A stretch of 64,000 bases of DNA, taken from positions 4,617,087 through 4,681,086 of the forward strand of contig RQOL01000772.1 of assembly GCA_013076295.1 (NCBI GenBank), in the 5' to 3' direction. Positions 37,301 through 49,329 of the stretch are shown piece by piece. The notes beneath the pieces are model-generated. The model was not told the DNA's origin and did no database searches. It was given only the letters and a program-made list of their open reading frames with translations. Position 1 is the stretch's first letter, and every line of letters begins with the position of its first letter. Source of the stretch: Sanderia malayensis. Lineage: Eukaryota > Cnidaria > Scyphozoa > Semaeostomeae > Pelagiidae. Made by a program: the position numbers and the translations under genes.

Positions 37301-40300
37301 CAACAAATTAGCAATCCTATTTTTGTCTTGGAATTAGCTGGTATGTTTTTGTTTGAAGAGTTTATTCTGGGGGGACCAAATCTTTTATTTCTACTATGTG
37401 CCAAGGAAGTTTAGATCCTGGACAATTGAGGAATTCGAGAATAAACTCAAATTTTTCACTAAAGAGAGCTTTTCACTCATCAATCTCTGTCTAACTACAA
37501 TGTAGAACAGGGTAAGATGGTAGAACACCTGCAACATTGTTTCAGTGCATGTTATAATTCATTCATGCTGTCGTTGTAAATAGGCACATGTGGGTTCATT
37601 AGCAGCTGTTACAGTTACTTGTTGTTTGCTCTGTTTCTTTGACCATACGGGAGTAATGAAGCAGTGCATGCTATACCAATTACAACACGATATACTTGCT
37701 CTATTTCCCCACTGTCGCATGCCAAGTGGAGATTTATGAGAAAGATTCTTGAGTGATATTATATAGTCTTTGAGTTGACCGTTGCATTATTTATCATTGT
37801 TATATGATTTTTTGCAGAGGATCTTCAGGAAGATATTGCTACGAATTTCCGCACATCTGCTTCCATACCAGTCAAATCTGCCAACCAACCTCCAACTGGA
37901 CATAATTATTTTTCGCAAGCAGCAGTTGGTTCACCGACCATGAGTTACCCTGAAAGTTTATCAAGTAGCGAGGTACGTTTATAAATATTTAGCTACATAC
38001 TTTTCATTTTTATTCATTTGGTTATTTTTTTATCACACGAATGACTTTGGACTTGTGAAAATTTTGTAAATTAATTAGCGGTTTCGTTTGTGTTCTTATA
38101 TGGATACTCCAAAGTGAATCGCTTGAAGTTGCAACTTGAAACTGTATGTTCTAAGGAATCAATATGTTCAAAGCTTCTTATGCTTCGTAACATTTGTGCT
38201 TTGTATTTATTTGCGCGTGTTTTATGGCTGACATTATTTGGAGATAGCTTTCTGTGTCATTCTAGCAACTTAGCGAAATTGATAATCTAATAACTTCTCT
38301 ATTAATTTTCTCATTGTAGAGTACTGAAATTACCAGTTCTATTCTGCTGTTAGTATTTCACGGTGGTGGTGTCGCTGATGTAGATATGGATTCGAAATCA
38401 AGAGATTTCAAGACATTTCACTCTGTGTTTACGTCAATGGGCTCTTTACTCTATCCATCTACTAGTCAAAGTGTTGCACTAAGACTAGTCGAATGCCCTT
38501 CTGTGTGTCCTGAAATCGTCGAAAATCTCAGAAAGATTTCCGTCTGTTCAGAAGAAAAGGGTTAGTTGTGTTTCAATCTATATGCTGACTATAAAAGCTT
38601 CTTTATCATCATCCATCTTTCCCAGAAAAAATACAAAATTTATTATTTTATCTTGATCCCTCTTGTCGTGAGATGATTTTCCTACTCATAGTTCTGCTAG
38701 TGCTCTGATGTTTTGAATTGTCGTCATTTCTTTGTTCAAAGGAACAGTAGTAACCCCGCTATTCGAAGCTTTGAAGCCCGTCTTTCCCTTGAAACGGTCC
38801 ATGCATTAATAACTACAACCTGCTGTATAATGTAGGCAAAGATTTCCAAGAGATTTTGTGGACATGTGTTTTGTTTTCGTTGACATATATGTCGATTAAT
38901 ATTAACTTGAACAGCTTGCATTTCTTGTCGATATTTTTTGCGCTTAAAGAGCACATTGTGTAACAAAACACTGTTCTTTGCAGCAATTTGGTGTCTTGGG
39001 TGTTAATTGTAATTTTATGGTGAGTTGTGTTTACTGTTGTTATTGACGAATCGGTGATTATTTTTCAACAGCTGGATCAGGTGATTTTGGCTGGCTACCT
39101 CCCACTTTTCCTTTATCCTGCGTACCACTGCTATTGGTGTCGTCATTGGAGTTCTATCAAGGAATTGAAGCCGTCATCAGGGAGGGAAATGCGATTTATC
39201 AGGAGTTCCTTGAATCGTCCAAGCTAGAGACCCACGAGATCAAAGTATGTCAAAGACATATCATGTCTAATTAGAATTAGCATTTGATAAATGACTGATA
39301 ACTAAATAACTATTTGATGTCACAAAATTGCAAGTAACTTTGACAATTTTTACTTCTCCAAGGTTTGTATACTGGCAGATTGTGTGGGTGCAATGCTAGT
39401 CTATGGTGCGTTATGCAGCCACGGAAGTAGTAGATCAAAGGTTATGAGCACGGATTCATTATTAGTGAATTGCGGAATGGATAGTCCAAATGATAAAGCA
39501 AGTTTGACGTCAACAACGTATATACCATCATTTAGCCAACGAAGTTTGAGCGTTGATTCTGTTGCGCAGTCACAGGTGTCGTCATTTAAGAGCTCAATGC
39601 AGTTTTGTTTTGATGTCTCAAATTTCTTCTGTTGTGGTTCGCCTATTGGAATGATCCTCATGAAGCAGTATTTTGAAAGCAATGGAAGTAAGTGTATGCG
39701 TGCGCACTTGCTCACTTGTTTACTTTATAAGAGTACCACAATTTTTCCCAAGCCGATTTTCCATTGTTATTCTTAGATTTCCATTGGTTTCAGGTAATTT
39801 TGAGTGTCTGTTTTTATTGCTCATGTCTTCATTAATAAACTACGTTCTTCTTTCATTCCAGTTTTACCAACAAAGCCTTACTGTGAACAAGTATTCAACA
39901 TATTTCTCCCATTTGACCCCGTGGCTTCGAGGCTGGAGCCTCTTATTGAAGGATCATTTTCGCGCACTGAGCCTGTTCAGCTGCCTCGTTATCAAAATTT
40001 CCCGTTTAGCAGAGAGATCCTTTATGGCACACGATACAGGGATAAAAGTCAGACTGTTTGTAATGTGAACGAAGGACCGTTAACCCCTACACAAAGTTTG
40101 TTCAATGCAGAACACGATGTTGATACTTCTTCTGAGACTGGTGAACTATCAGATTCAAATCCAAGTAGTCAAGAACAAATGATAAAATCCGGTATGCTTG
40201 TATTTTCTTCTTCTTTTGTTTAAGATTTTTGTTCCTTTCTCATTACCGTTATTTACTTCCATCACTTAACCTCTGGTGATTCCTGATATCTTTTTGCATC

Positions 40301-43049
40301 CTCTTATCTCCTAGTTTTTCGTCGCATCTGCATGCACGACCTCGTATCCTAATGTGCATCATGTCATCCAGCTTTCATTGCAGCTTATGTTTTTCTGCTT
40401 TTTAGAGAACTGGTGGGGCTCGAAACGTGTAGACTACATGTTGTACTGTCCAGATGGGCTGCAACAGTTTCCATTCTCAGCTCTTACACAACTCTGTTAC
40501 AGTAGTTATTGGGAATCTCGTGATATGGCATCATTTATATTGTGGCAGGTATAAAAATTATCATCATGCATTCATTGGTTTTGCAGTAAAGACCTATGCG
40601 CACTACAGTATATAGTACTTTATAATCAAGTAGTGTGTGCTGACACTACAAATCTTTTGCTGTATAATATGATATATTTATTCGTGACCTCTTTCACATG
40701 GAATCTTATGAAGAATTTTGTTCTTCTCAGCTTTTAGATGATAACACGGCCGTCCCTGTGGATGCATTATTGTCTGAAACAGCAAAATTTCAGCCAACTA
40801 TACCAAAAGAAAAGTGGATCAAAAAGAGAACGTCATTGAAAATCAAGGTACGCGAGGATTTCTGTAGATTCTGTAGACCCTGCTTGCTATCTCTTTATCT
40901 GTTTATATCCATGAAGGCAAGGAATATCTCTCTTTGGAGATGCTCAAAAGATTATCTTCTGAAATTGAAGAATTGCAGGGATCTTGTAGAGAACTGAACC
41001 AATGCAGATAGATTTAAAGGGATTTCCTTACTGATTGAAGGATTTATGATGGACTGGAGGTATTTTTTCTTGGTAGAACATGCACCCAAATCACCGCGCT
41101 AACGACGTCATTTTATTGGAGGGAAAACCAATAAAGTTAGTTGGCAAGTTTGTTTATGGACCAATTGAAGTTGCAGCGTTGACAGGAGAAAAGGTATAAT
41201 TGTTGTTTGTGTATTACCATTGCTTTATTCTATACGAACCATTCTATGTGTTACTGAGATATCGAAACTGAACATTATTTTGTAATAAATTGTATACAAG
41301 GGATGTATTTGAATAATATACATTTAGGTTGATGTTTACATGTCTCTTCATCGTCAAATGGAGAATTGGAAACTACTCGGGGGCGGCCTAACAGATGTAA
41401 ACGGTAGATTATCCTTTCCTATTCCTGAAGACGAGGCTGTCCCACAGGGTATCCATGCTGTGAAAATGGTAGTCAGGTACTTTACCCATCTTAATTGTGA
41501 ATTCTCTCAAACACTACCTATATGATATAGAAGTCGTGAATTATAACTTGACGAATATCCTTCTGGTTTCAGAGGTGATCACACCTGTGTTGATTGCAAC
41601 CTCGCTGTGATTTCTCATGGAACAGAGGCTGTTGTGTTTAGCATTGATGGGTCGTTTCTTGCTGCATATTCTTTGCGAGCGATTGATCCAAAAATAAGAG
41701 GGGGAGCCGTCGATGTTGTCAGGTATTCGATGTGATAGTTCATTCGTTCATTTATTCATTCGTTCATTTATTCATTAGTTTTTGTACTTGAATCCGTCAA
41801 CCCTGCAAATTTAACTTGGTTCATGTTAACTCACATCAGCACCTACAGTTTTTTCATGAACTTACAAAAGCCCTTGCTGACTGTTGGATGCTGATACAGA
41901 TTCTAGGCTTTGCAGATTTATGCAAGCTCGCACGAGCTCGTGAGGACTGTTGGAAAATTATAGCAGACGTATAAATGCAGTATTTTACAGACTTATACAG
42001 ACTTAATTAGAATTTCAGCTATTTTACTCTGGTGTCATTTCATTGTTCACAGGCATTGGCAAGAACTTGGCTACCTAATTATTTACGTCACAAGTCGACT
42101 GCTGTTCCAAAAGCATCAAGTTATGGGCTGGCTTGCTCAGCATAACTTTCCATTTGGTATTGTATCGTTTTGCGAGAGTATTAGAAAAGATTACCAAAGG
42201 CATAAACAAGAATTCCTGAGTAAAATTTTGAAAGAGGCAAGTATAATATGGAATCTTGCATCTTCTATTGCCTCTCTTTACAAAATTGTCCCTCTTTGCA
42301 GCGACAAGTATCATCTCTCTTTGCAGAACTGTTTTCTTTTACATTTTAAATATAGCAACCATACTCCAAAGGCCAGTAATTTTTGTAGCCAGGATGCTGT
42401 GCGAACGACTGTCAAGTTTTGCGTTTATACACTTATTGAACAGTCAGTTATTTATGTTTTTTATCTTGTTTTGTTCTGAATTGTTTCTTTAGGAAGCTGT
42501 ATCTATCCATGCAGCTTATGGTTCGTCTAGAGATATCTCAATCTACGCATCACTTGGTCTATCAAAGGAACAGATATTCATTGTTGGAAAACACAAATCT
42601 CAGAAGCAAGGCAAAGACAACTTTCAGGTAGCAACTTCTATTTACCGCCTAAAATAACCTTGTTAAGTAGTCATAGTAGTTAAATAGCAATTGCAATTTC
42701 TGCGTGATAATGAAGACTTCCTCTTCATATTTATAGTTATTTATATATTTTTTTATTTTAGGTAATAACTGAAGGCTATGCTGCACATTTGTCAGAATTA
42801 CCACTGCACCCACTATCCCGGCATGCCGCAGGACAGATTAGTTCCATGCTGCCGTGGACATGTTTTGGAATTCCCGCCACTGGTGGCAAAATTATGAACA
42901 CCACTCGACCCAGGTCTTCGTCGGCTCTGAGATTCTTCTCCAGAAAGAAGTCGCAACAGAATAAAATCAAAGAAGACAACGAGTTTGGTTCTAATAATGA
43001 TCAAGCGACAAGGTGTGTACCTTCATCTAGACTTAGACCAAGAAGGTAA
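34387..43049 (+). CDS. PITPNM: Membrane-associated phosphatidylinositol transfer protein (PITPNM/RdgB/Nir)
   Basis: Exons: 34387-34467, 35076-35363, 35676-35724, 36014-36216, 36665-37055, 37818-37972, 38320-38560, 39072-39244, 39363-39687, 39862-40191, 40406-40548, 40731-40847, 41077-41193, 41328-41476, 41573-41722, 42053-42236, 42493-42627 and 42762-43049. The protein has 1172 residues. The N-terminal PITP domain (1 to about 250) has [40 protein letters not shown] and [16 protein letters not shown]. An acidic FFAT-like motif, [10 protein letters not shown] (about 330-338), should bind ER VAP proteins. A DDHD region follows ([55 protein letters not shown]), then an LNS2 domain (about 870-1110; [32 protein letters not shown]). 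It exchanges PI and PA at ER-plasma membrane contacts. Intron 42237-42492 has a GC donor (gcaagt). Confidence 0.95.
34784..34814. repeat. Short palindrome in PITPNM intron 1
   Basis: TTGATTTACTTGAT and its exact complement are separated by 3 nt. The pair is flanked by two copies of AACTCCACTTT. Confidence 0.6.
41736..41779 (+). repeat. TTCATTCGTTCATTTA microsatellite
   Basis: Tandem 16-mer and 4-mer repeat of TTCA/TTCG units in a PITPNM intron, immediately downstream of a donor site. Confidence 0.8.
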
Positions 43050-43989
43050 ATTATTTTAATTTATTTACTTATAATTGAGAGTATTGTTGATTAATTATTG
43101 TTTAAAAATGGGTCATATATTACTACTTTTTATGTCAAAGGTGATGTTAGAACGGGAGACCGAGCAATATCTATAAGTGTTGGAATATCTTTTTATATTA
43201 GCTATTACCAGCAGGATTTTATTTTGAAAATTTTAAAATCGTGCAAAGACATTTGATTTTTAAATTGCTTCTCAAACTTGTGTTTAAGATCTTTCATTGT
43301 TGAATGCAAACACAGAGATTCTTAAATTAATAGAAGAAATTATCAACACAACATATATGTATATAAAATTACTCCGTTTAGTTTTATTATTTATTGTCTA
43401 TTGTCGTAAAGTGTAGAAAAATGAGAGTTCTGTAATTGCCTGGAATAAATGGCATTCTTTGTTTTTCTGAAAGGGGAATTTGTACTATTAATTGCTTTGC
43501 TGACAACAATAACAGAGTTAACTTTGAAAATCTATTTTCAGAAATTAAGTTTGCATGCAACTTGCAGATCATAATGGAATATTAAGCTGGTTCGAATCAT
43601 TGGCAAGTCCCCTCTGATTCTTATTAACTTTAACAACGGAACAATTATTTAGATTATTAAAAATGTCTTTTCTTACTACAGAACTACGTGATTATATCCA
43701 ATAAAACAAATTAATGTCAATAAAGTACGAAAAATTAATTAAAATCACAAAAGATCTGTGTTAAACATCAAGAAAATCTTACTTGGCTACTGAAGTCTCT
43801 TTTACCTTGGCAATAAGATAGAATACATTTTAAATTCATGGATTGTAAATTTGTTACACTGCGCATGCTTCCGTGCATAATCTAAGAACACGTCAGCAGT
43901 ACCAACATATCACTAAAATCGCCACTGAAACTTGAAGTTAGTCGTTTGCAATCGATCAAGTTACGTCCAACAGTTTTTTGGTCCGTGTT
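43050..43989. other. Convergent 3' region between PITPNM and the T-box gene
   Basis: AT-rich and without exons. AATAAA at 43700-43705 is a candidate + strand poly(A) signal, and TTTATT at 43383-43388 and 43390-43395 are candidates for the minus strand. The two 3' UTRs may overlap. Confidence 0.4.
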
Positions 43990-46900
43990 TTATCTCTGCG
44001 AATAGTAAAGGCATTGTGACTCTTGGTGTGCATCTGCATCATTATATTGCTGCAACCGTGACGTCAGCGGCATGTATGGTGCATGGTGCACAGGGTATTG
44101 CATCATCATACTATTACCTGAATGCATGCCTCTTGGCATCCCCTTGAATATATCGGTTAACAATTTCATATCGGTCTCCTCTCTGCTTACCCTTTCCGTA
44201 TCGATATTTTTGTATGGACTGGACAGTGTCATTGATATGAATTTATCGCTACTTGCATTTTGCGGTAGGCTTATGCCATCTTGGGTTGGATGCTTTTGGT
44301 TTTCTGCGCATGCTACATTGATCTCTGAAAAGTAGAGTTCATATACCAGGCTAAAGGTCATTGGAAGGTCATTAAATCATACATCAAGTCAGAAGGTCAT
44401 TTATAAGATTATAAGTCGTTCACAGTAACACATTAAGATTGTTGTGTAAAATCTGACTATTCAAAGGCCAATTAAGCTTCTTTATCAACTTATCATAATT
44501 CAAAATTTGATTTACTTGCTGTTATGAATATCCTTACCGTTTTTGAAGCCATTTGATTCTTGTTTTTCATGATATCCCTCTGATGTATCGTCTTCTTCTT
44601 CTTTCAGGCTCATCATAGATGTTGAATCCATATTTGGCCTTGGAGATCCACACTGCATTCTAAAAGGTGTGTGTCCAATTTTGTTATATTATTCCACGTA
44701 TGCATATATGCCCCAGACCCACTGTTCTCAAAAACTGTTAATTTTGAACTTGATATTATTCTTATGTGCCTACTGTTGTAAGACATCTTGGACCTGATAA
44801 CGATTTGGCTTGGCTTTATTCCTGAATTATTCTTAAGTTTTAAACAATTTGAGTCTCAGTATTCTAGTAAATAATATTCTAATAAAAAAGTGCGTATACA
44901 TTATTTATTCATCTCATTTCGCGCCGTGAAATGACATCGAATTTATTTAGAATGGAGAAAATCCCCCGTGGCCTCACCTTGATGCTGAGGTTCGCCTGTG
45001 ACCTGCTCCGTCTTCCCGAAATCCTTTGGCAAATGGATTATTCTTTATTTTCAATTCTGTTATCTGAATCAACAAACAATGTAAATAAGCTACAAAGTAT
45101 AAAACCGATCGTTCTTTACTGTAATACAGCCAGATATCTTTAGGCGTCCACCAATCAAATCCACCCTCATAGAATAAGGTTCGCGCCTCACGAGTAGCTG
45201 TACGTCATTGCTGTACGTATATATGGATGAATGGGTTTGTGTATATTCTACCTTTTCGTTTTGGTATGCGGTTACCGCGATAAATTGACACTCCTTGAAA
45301 GTGAACGTCTTGAAGTTGCTCCAAGGAAGTTTCATGATATCTCCCGTTTTTACGAGATGAATTCGAGGCTGGTACTTGTGCATCGAGTTAAGAATAGCCT
45401 GTAGAAACAGGTAAGAACATTTATACCAAGCTATGAACAAAGCCGCGTTTACTTTAAAGTGCTAATGGGCATAAAGAGAAGCATTGCAGATCAAATTGAT
45501 GATCACTTACATATCCATTTTTATCCGTGGTATTATTTGTTAACTTGAGTTTCTGAAACGATATTATTTTCTCCATCCATTGTGCCCCTGTGCAGGGTGA
45601 TGCTGGGTGAATATACATTCGCTTTGTTTGCGTGGGTTCGCCGTTGCCTGCCATTGTCCAGCGGCTTGCGTGGTACTTATAACGATATGCGTCGACTGGA
45701 ATAATATCTGTTAAAAATATGTATTTTGCTTTTGGGTCGAGACCGCGAACTTTCAGCTTTATATTTGGAAACATCCTCCTAAGAATGCGAAAAAACAATC
45801 AAGATTAGAATTAAGATTAGTTTGTGAGTTACATGTTTCTACGAGTTTTATTTTCAAAAAGTGTCTTTCATTTAGTAGGCATACAATTCGAGGACGACTG
45901 TCGGTCTTTTAGAATCCGAGCTGTATACAGCCACTGTTCAAGCGCAGGTTTGGGAGACCTTTGTTTACATTAGTAGCTGAAGTAAACAACCAAGCTGAAC
46001 TTTAAGCTTAAGCGTCTCGATCAACATCAACAATATTTCATAAATACAGAGTTTATTTATTTGCTTTTGAAATATTTCATTATTCCCCTCTCATCAAAGA
46101 CACACAACGTGATGTTACACCTGCATATAATAATTCGAAGTAACTTATTGTCCTTCTTAGTGTTGCTGCGTATTCTCGCGTTGCTGATCGGACGCTCTAT
46201 TCTAATACATGACACGGCGAAAACAACAAAGTCCAACTCATGTGTTTATTGTTGCTCGTTGTTCCATGTTCTCCCCAAAGACTCACTCTCCTAATACTTC
46301 ACAATGGTTTACATTCTAACATGACTCTTTAGAGCATCCTTCGCTTCCTAAAACGGTTTTCATTGTTTTGCTGAATTTCTCCACTGTTATTGTGCTTTGA
46401 GTTCCCAAAACAATACACAGGCATATGAAAAAACAAGTGACGCACATTTGTGACTTCCTGTAGTCTTTTCCATTTTTCAACAATATTCCATCGAAATTTC
46501 TTTATAAAAATATAAAGGGCATTTTATTTTGGTTATAAAGCTTAACCCCTAAGCTTTATAACCAAAAGAGCGAAGCAACTCGCTTTCGTTACGGTGATTT
46601 TTCAGCGAACACCCTTTCAAAACTGTGTTAGAATAGCGAATATACAAAACAATAAGACCGCATGACTAATATTATATGCTTGAGACTAATTAGAAGACTA
46701 CTAGAAGCTGACGGTAAAGTGATTTTAATTTGAGATACCTCCCGACTCTGGTGATGATCATTTCTGTGCCGTGTTGACTAAAGCTTGACCATAGCTCCTC
46801 ATTCTCAAGAACAACCTCAATCTTGCGATCGCCATCATCATCTTGTTGCTGTTGAACCATCGCCATTGTGTCCTGTGAATTTCGAGGGGGTATATTAGGG

Positions 46901-47292
46901 GTGGGGTAATGATGCAGATGGTACCCCTCTTGTGGCTGTTGTTGCTGAAGTTGATTATGGTTGTTGTACGACATTTCAAACTGGGGATATTGGTGATGAT
47001 GATGATGATGGTGATGATTATAAGGAGATACAATATCGGGCGATGTTGCTGGAAACTCTTGATGCTGTTGATGATAGTTCTGCTGGTTCCACGCACTGCT
47101 ATTGTTGATGCTGTTGTGATCGATTTGTTGGTTAGTAGTGAAGCAATGGTTCTCGAAATAAGCGTCTGTGGTATTGAGTAAAGCCCGACTGTTCGGTTGC
47201 ATTGTTGCAAGATCTCGATTCGTTGGCTGAGGTGGGTAGTTTTGATAAGCAGCCACAAAGCCAGTTGGTGATGATTGTGACGAAAAAGCCAT
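43990..47292 (-). CDS. T-box transcription factor
   Basis: Minus-strand exons: 47292-46739, 45778-45511, 45398-45252, 45063-44978, 44659-44538 and 44324-43990, 503 residues, phases consistent. The N-terminus is low-complexity, rich in Asn, Gln and His, with an eight-His run at 93-100. The T-box (about 160-342) contains [112 protein letters not shown] and [18 protein letters not shown]. These include the DNA-contacting and dimer segments. The C-terminus has no obvious repressor motif. Subfamily is unresolved: features mix TBX2/3, TBX4/5 and TBX15/18-like blocks. The ATG at 47292 is the first in frame. Confidence 0.92.
44355..44399 (+). promoter_or_regulatory. Cluster of AGGTCA half-sites in a T-box intron
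   Basis: Three AGGTCA hexamers lie at 44355-44360, 44366-44371 and 44394-44399. The first two form a direct repeat with 5-nt spacing, the geometry used by some nuclear receptor dimers. The matches are seen in the sequence. Function is speculative, and chance occurrence is possible. Confidence 0.25.
46527..46567. repeat. Perfect 18-bp hairpin in T-box intron 1
   Basis: TTTTGGTTATAAAGCTTA (46527-46544) and its exact complement (46550-46567) are separated by ACCCC. No longer hairpin surrounds it. Confidence 0.75.
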
Positions 47293-49329
47293 TTTATCTT
47301 TTGTTGTTTCTGTCGCAGAGTTCACTCTTGATTACACCTAGTCACACACTCTCTGCTCTAAACAACAAAATCTTCTCCACCATGCTGCTATTCAGTCGCA
47401 CGGAAAAACCAGCCAATAACAGGAGACTTTCGCACTTTTCGATCATCGCCATAGAAACTACAAGATATTTTATTCATTGGCCTTATTACGCTCTCACACC
47501 TTGGCATTGTTTTTTGTGACGAACCTGTCGGCAGTGAACAAGGGACCAAAACACCCTGCAACACAATGGATGGCATTTAATAAACAGCACTTCGTAATCA
47601 TTACTATTATACTTTAATTAAACCCATATGACAAATCGAAATCACCAGTAATGTTATCGCAGTCTCAGAGGAAGGCAAAGTGAAATTGTGAATAACCATT
47701 CACCTTTCTTTATTGTTTCTAATTAGCGTTTTGGGAGCATATTAAGCCCGAATGGAATTTTCTTTGTCTCTAGAAGTCGTACACATCAAGAACTTATTCA
47801 TTCAATCATTCGTAAGAATTGGAAAACCACAGTTTAATTAACGAAAATTGCGCGAAAGACTTTCCCAGCCTTTGCGTAAACGTTGTGTTGCTGTTGCTAT
47901 TATCAATATAATGAGGTGTTAAAATGCATCTTGTTAGAACTTCTTCTTGATAATTGCGTGGTGCAAGAGTTGATAAATAAGCAATTGCTTTGAAGTGCTT
48001 CTAAAGCTAATTTTTTATGCTGGATGTCGATAAAGCTTGGTTCGCAATAAAATCTGACATGTAGTTTACGGGTTATAACGTGGAAAAGTGTCACTGTTTT
48101 GCCTTTTCGCAATTTTTGGCAAGGTTTTATGTTTGGGGGCGAGCCCACTGTTACAAGTTGACACAGAAAAGTGATGTAGTTCGAAAACTACTTGTAAATC
48201 CAAAAATATACACGTTTTTTTAGTACTATGACCCAAGAAACCTAGCTTGGTTCCTAGTACTAAAAGTTTCTTAATTTTTCACCAGTTTCTAGTACCAGAA
48301 GTTTTTTAAAAGCTTCTTATTTTATATAAGCATTCAATATCAAATCTTACGCTTTCCCTCGCATATTAATTTCATTAAAGTTCATAACACAACAGTAACA
48401 TGATAAACTGATAAACAACTTTTTAAAAGTATTTCATGGCAAAGTTATCGGAAACCCACTTACTACTATGAGTACGCCCAATATTCTGTTATTCTTCATA
48501 AAATTTATTTTCCGGCTCAGAAAGCCTTCTTATTTTTTTCTGAGTCTCTTAAAAATATAGATTTAGTTCTAAAAGTTTCTTAAATTTCTGGTGCTCCAGT
48601 ACGTTTCTTATAACAAAAGGATTCAGAATCAGGGCATTTGAATCTATAGTTTTTGCAAGTAAAAAATTACACCCATTTTTTATAAGAAACTATGCACAAC
48701 TTTCGTACCAGGGTTTCTTAGTTTCTTAGGGTTTCGTACCTAACTATGGTACGAAAAGTTTGTTAGCAAGTTTCTTAACATTGTTGAGATTTGTTACAAA
48801 TCTGTGGGAATGAAGTGCGCAAGTTGTTTTTAACATTTTTTCTCGTTAAAACAACATAAAAAGTTTCTTAACTTTTCTCAGTCGCACAAAATCTCCTACC
48901 AAAGTTTCTTAAGTTTTGAAAATAGGGGCCTATGGTTTCTTATAGAGGGTTTCTTATAAAAAAAATGGGTGTACTACACATAGGTTTCTTATAAAAAACG
49001 GATTCAGAATCAGGGCATTTGAATCTATAGTTTTTGCCAATAAAAAGTTAGTTGTGGGGGCACTCAGGTGTGATTTATAGATGTTTTTCCTTTAAGCAAA
49101 AATATAAGATCTCCTTCATTCTTCCCTTAATTATTGACTAGAGAAAGAATGGTTTTGCGTTGTATTATTTGCAAAGTGCCGAGAGTCTGTGCTGTGTTGC
49201 ATGGAATGCGCATAACAAGAACATACTTTTGCGCAGCTGATAAGTGTGAATCCGTTTCACGTGACGTCATGATATAATTTCGGTGCATGATAAACATAAC
49301 TGGCGTTGTAATAGAATAGAAATGAAGGC
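47293..49329. other. Divergent intergenic region between the T-box gene and POLDIP2
   Basis: It holds the promoters of both genes and, from about 48190 to 49040, a cluster of AT-rich TTTCTTATAA repeats including a MITE at 48668-48973. No exon is supported. Confidence 0.5.
48668..48973. mobile_element. AT-rich MITE with TTTTTATAAGAAAC ends
   Basis: Inverted ends TACACCCATTTTTTATAAG (from 48668) and its near complement (ending 48973) enclose 306 bp. The interior has many GTTTCTTA motifs. Copies of a 38-bp sequence beginning GGATTCAGAATCAGGGCATT lie just before it (48619-48656) and after it (about 49000-49037). This suggests nested insertion into, or duplication of, a related element. Confidence 0.6.

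Noticed and set aside
41736..41779. CRISPR-like array
   Set aside because: Unit spacing and sequence show a simple TTCA/TTCG microsatellite, with no spacers.
46909..47181. + strand ORF with poly-Met
   Set aside because: It is the antisense of the CAT/CAG repeats that encode the T-box His and Gln runs.
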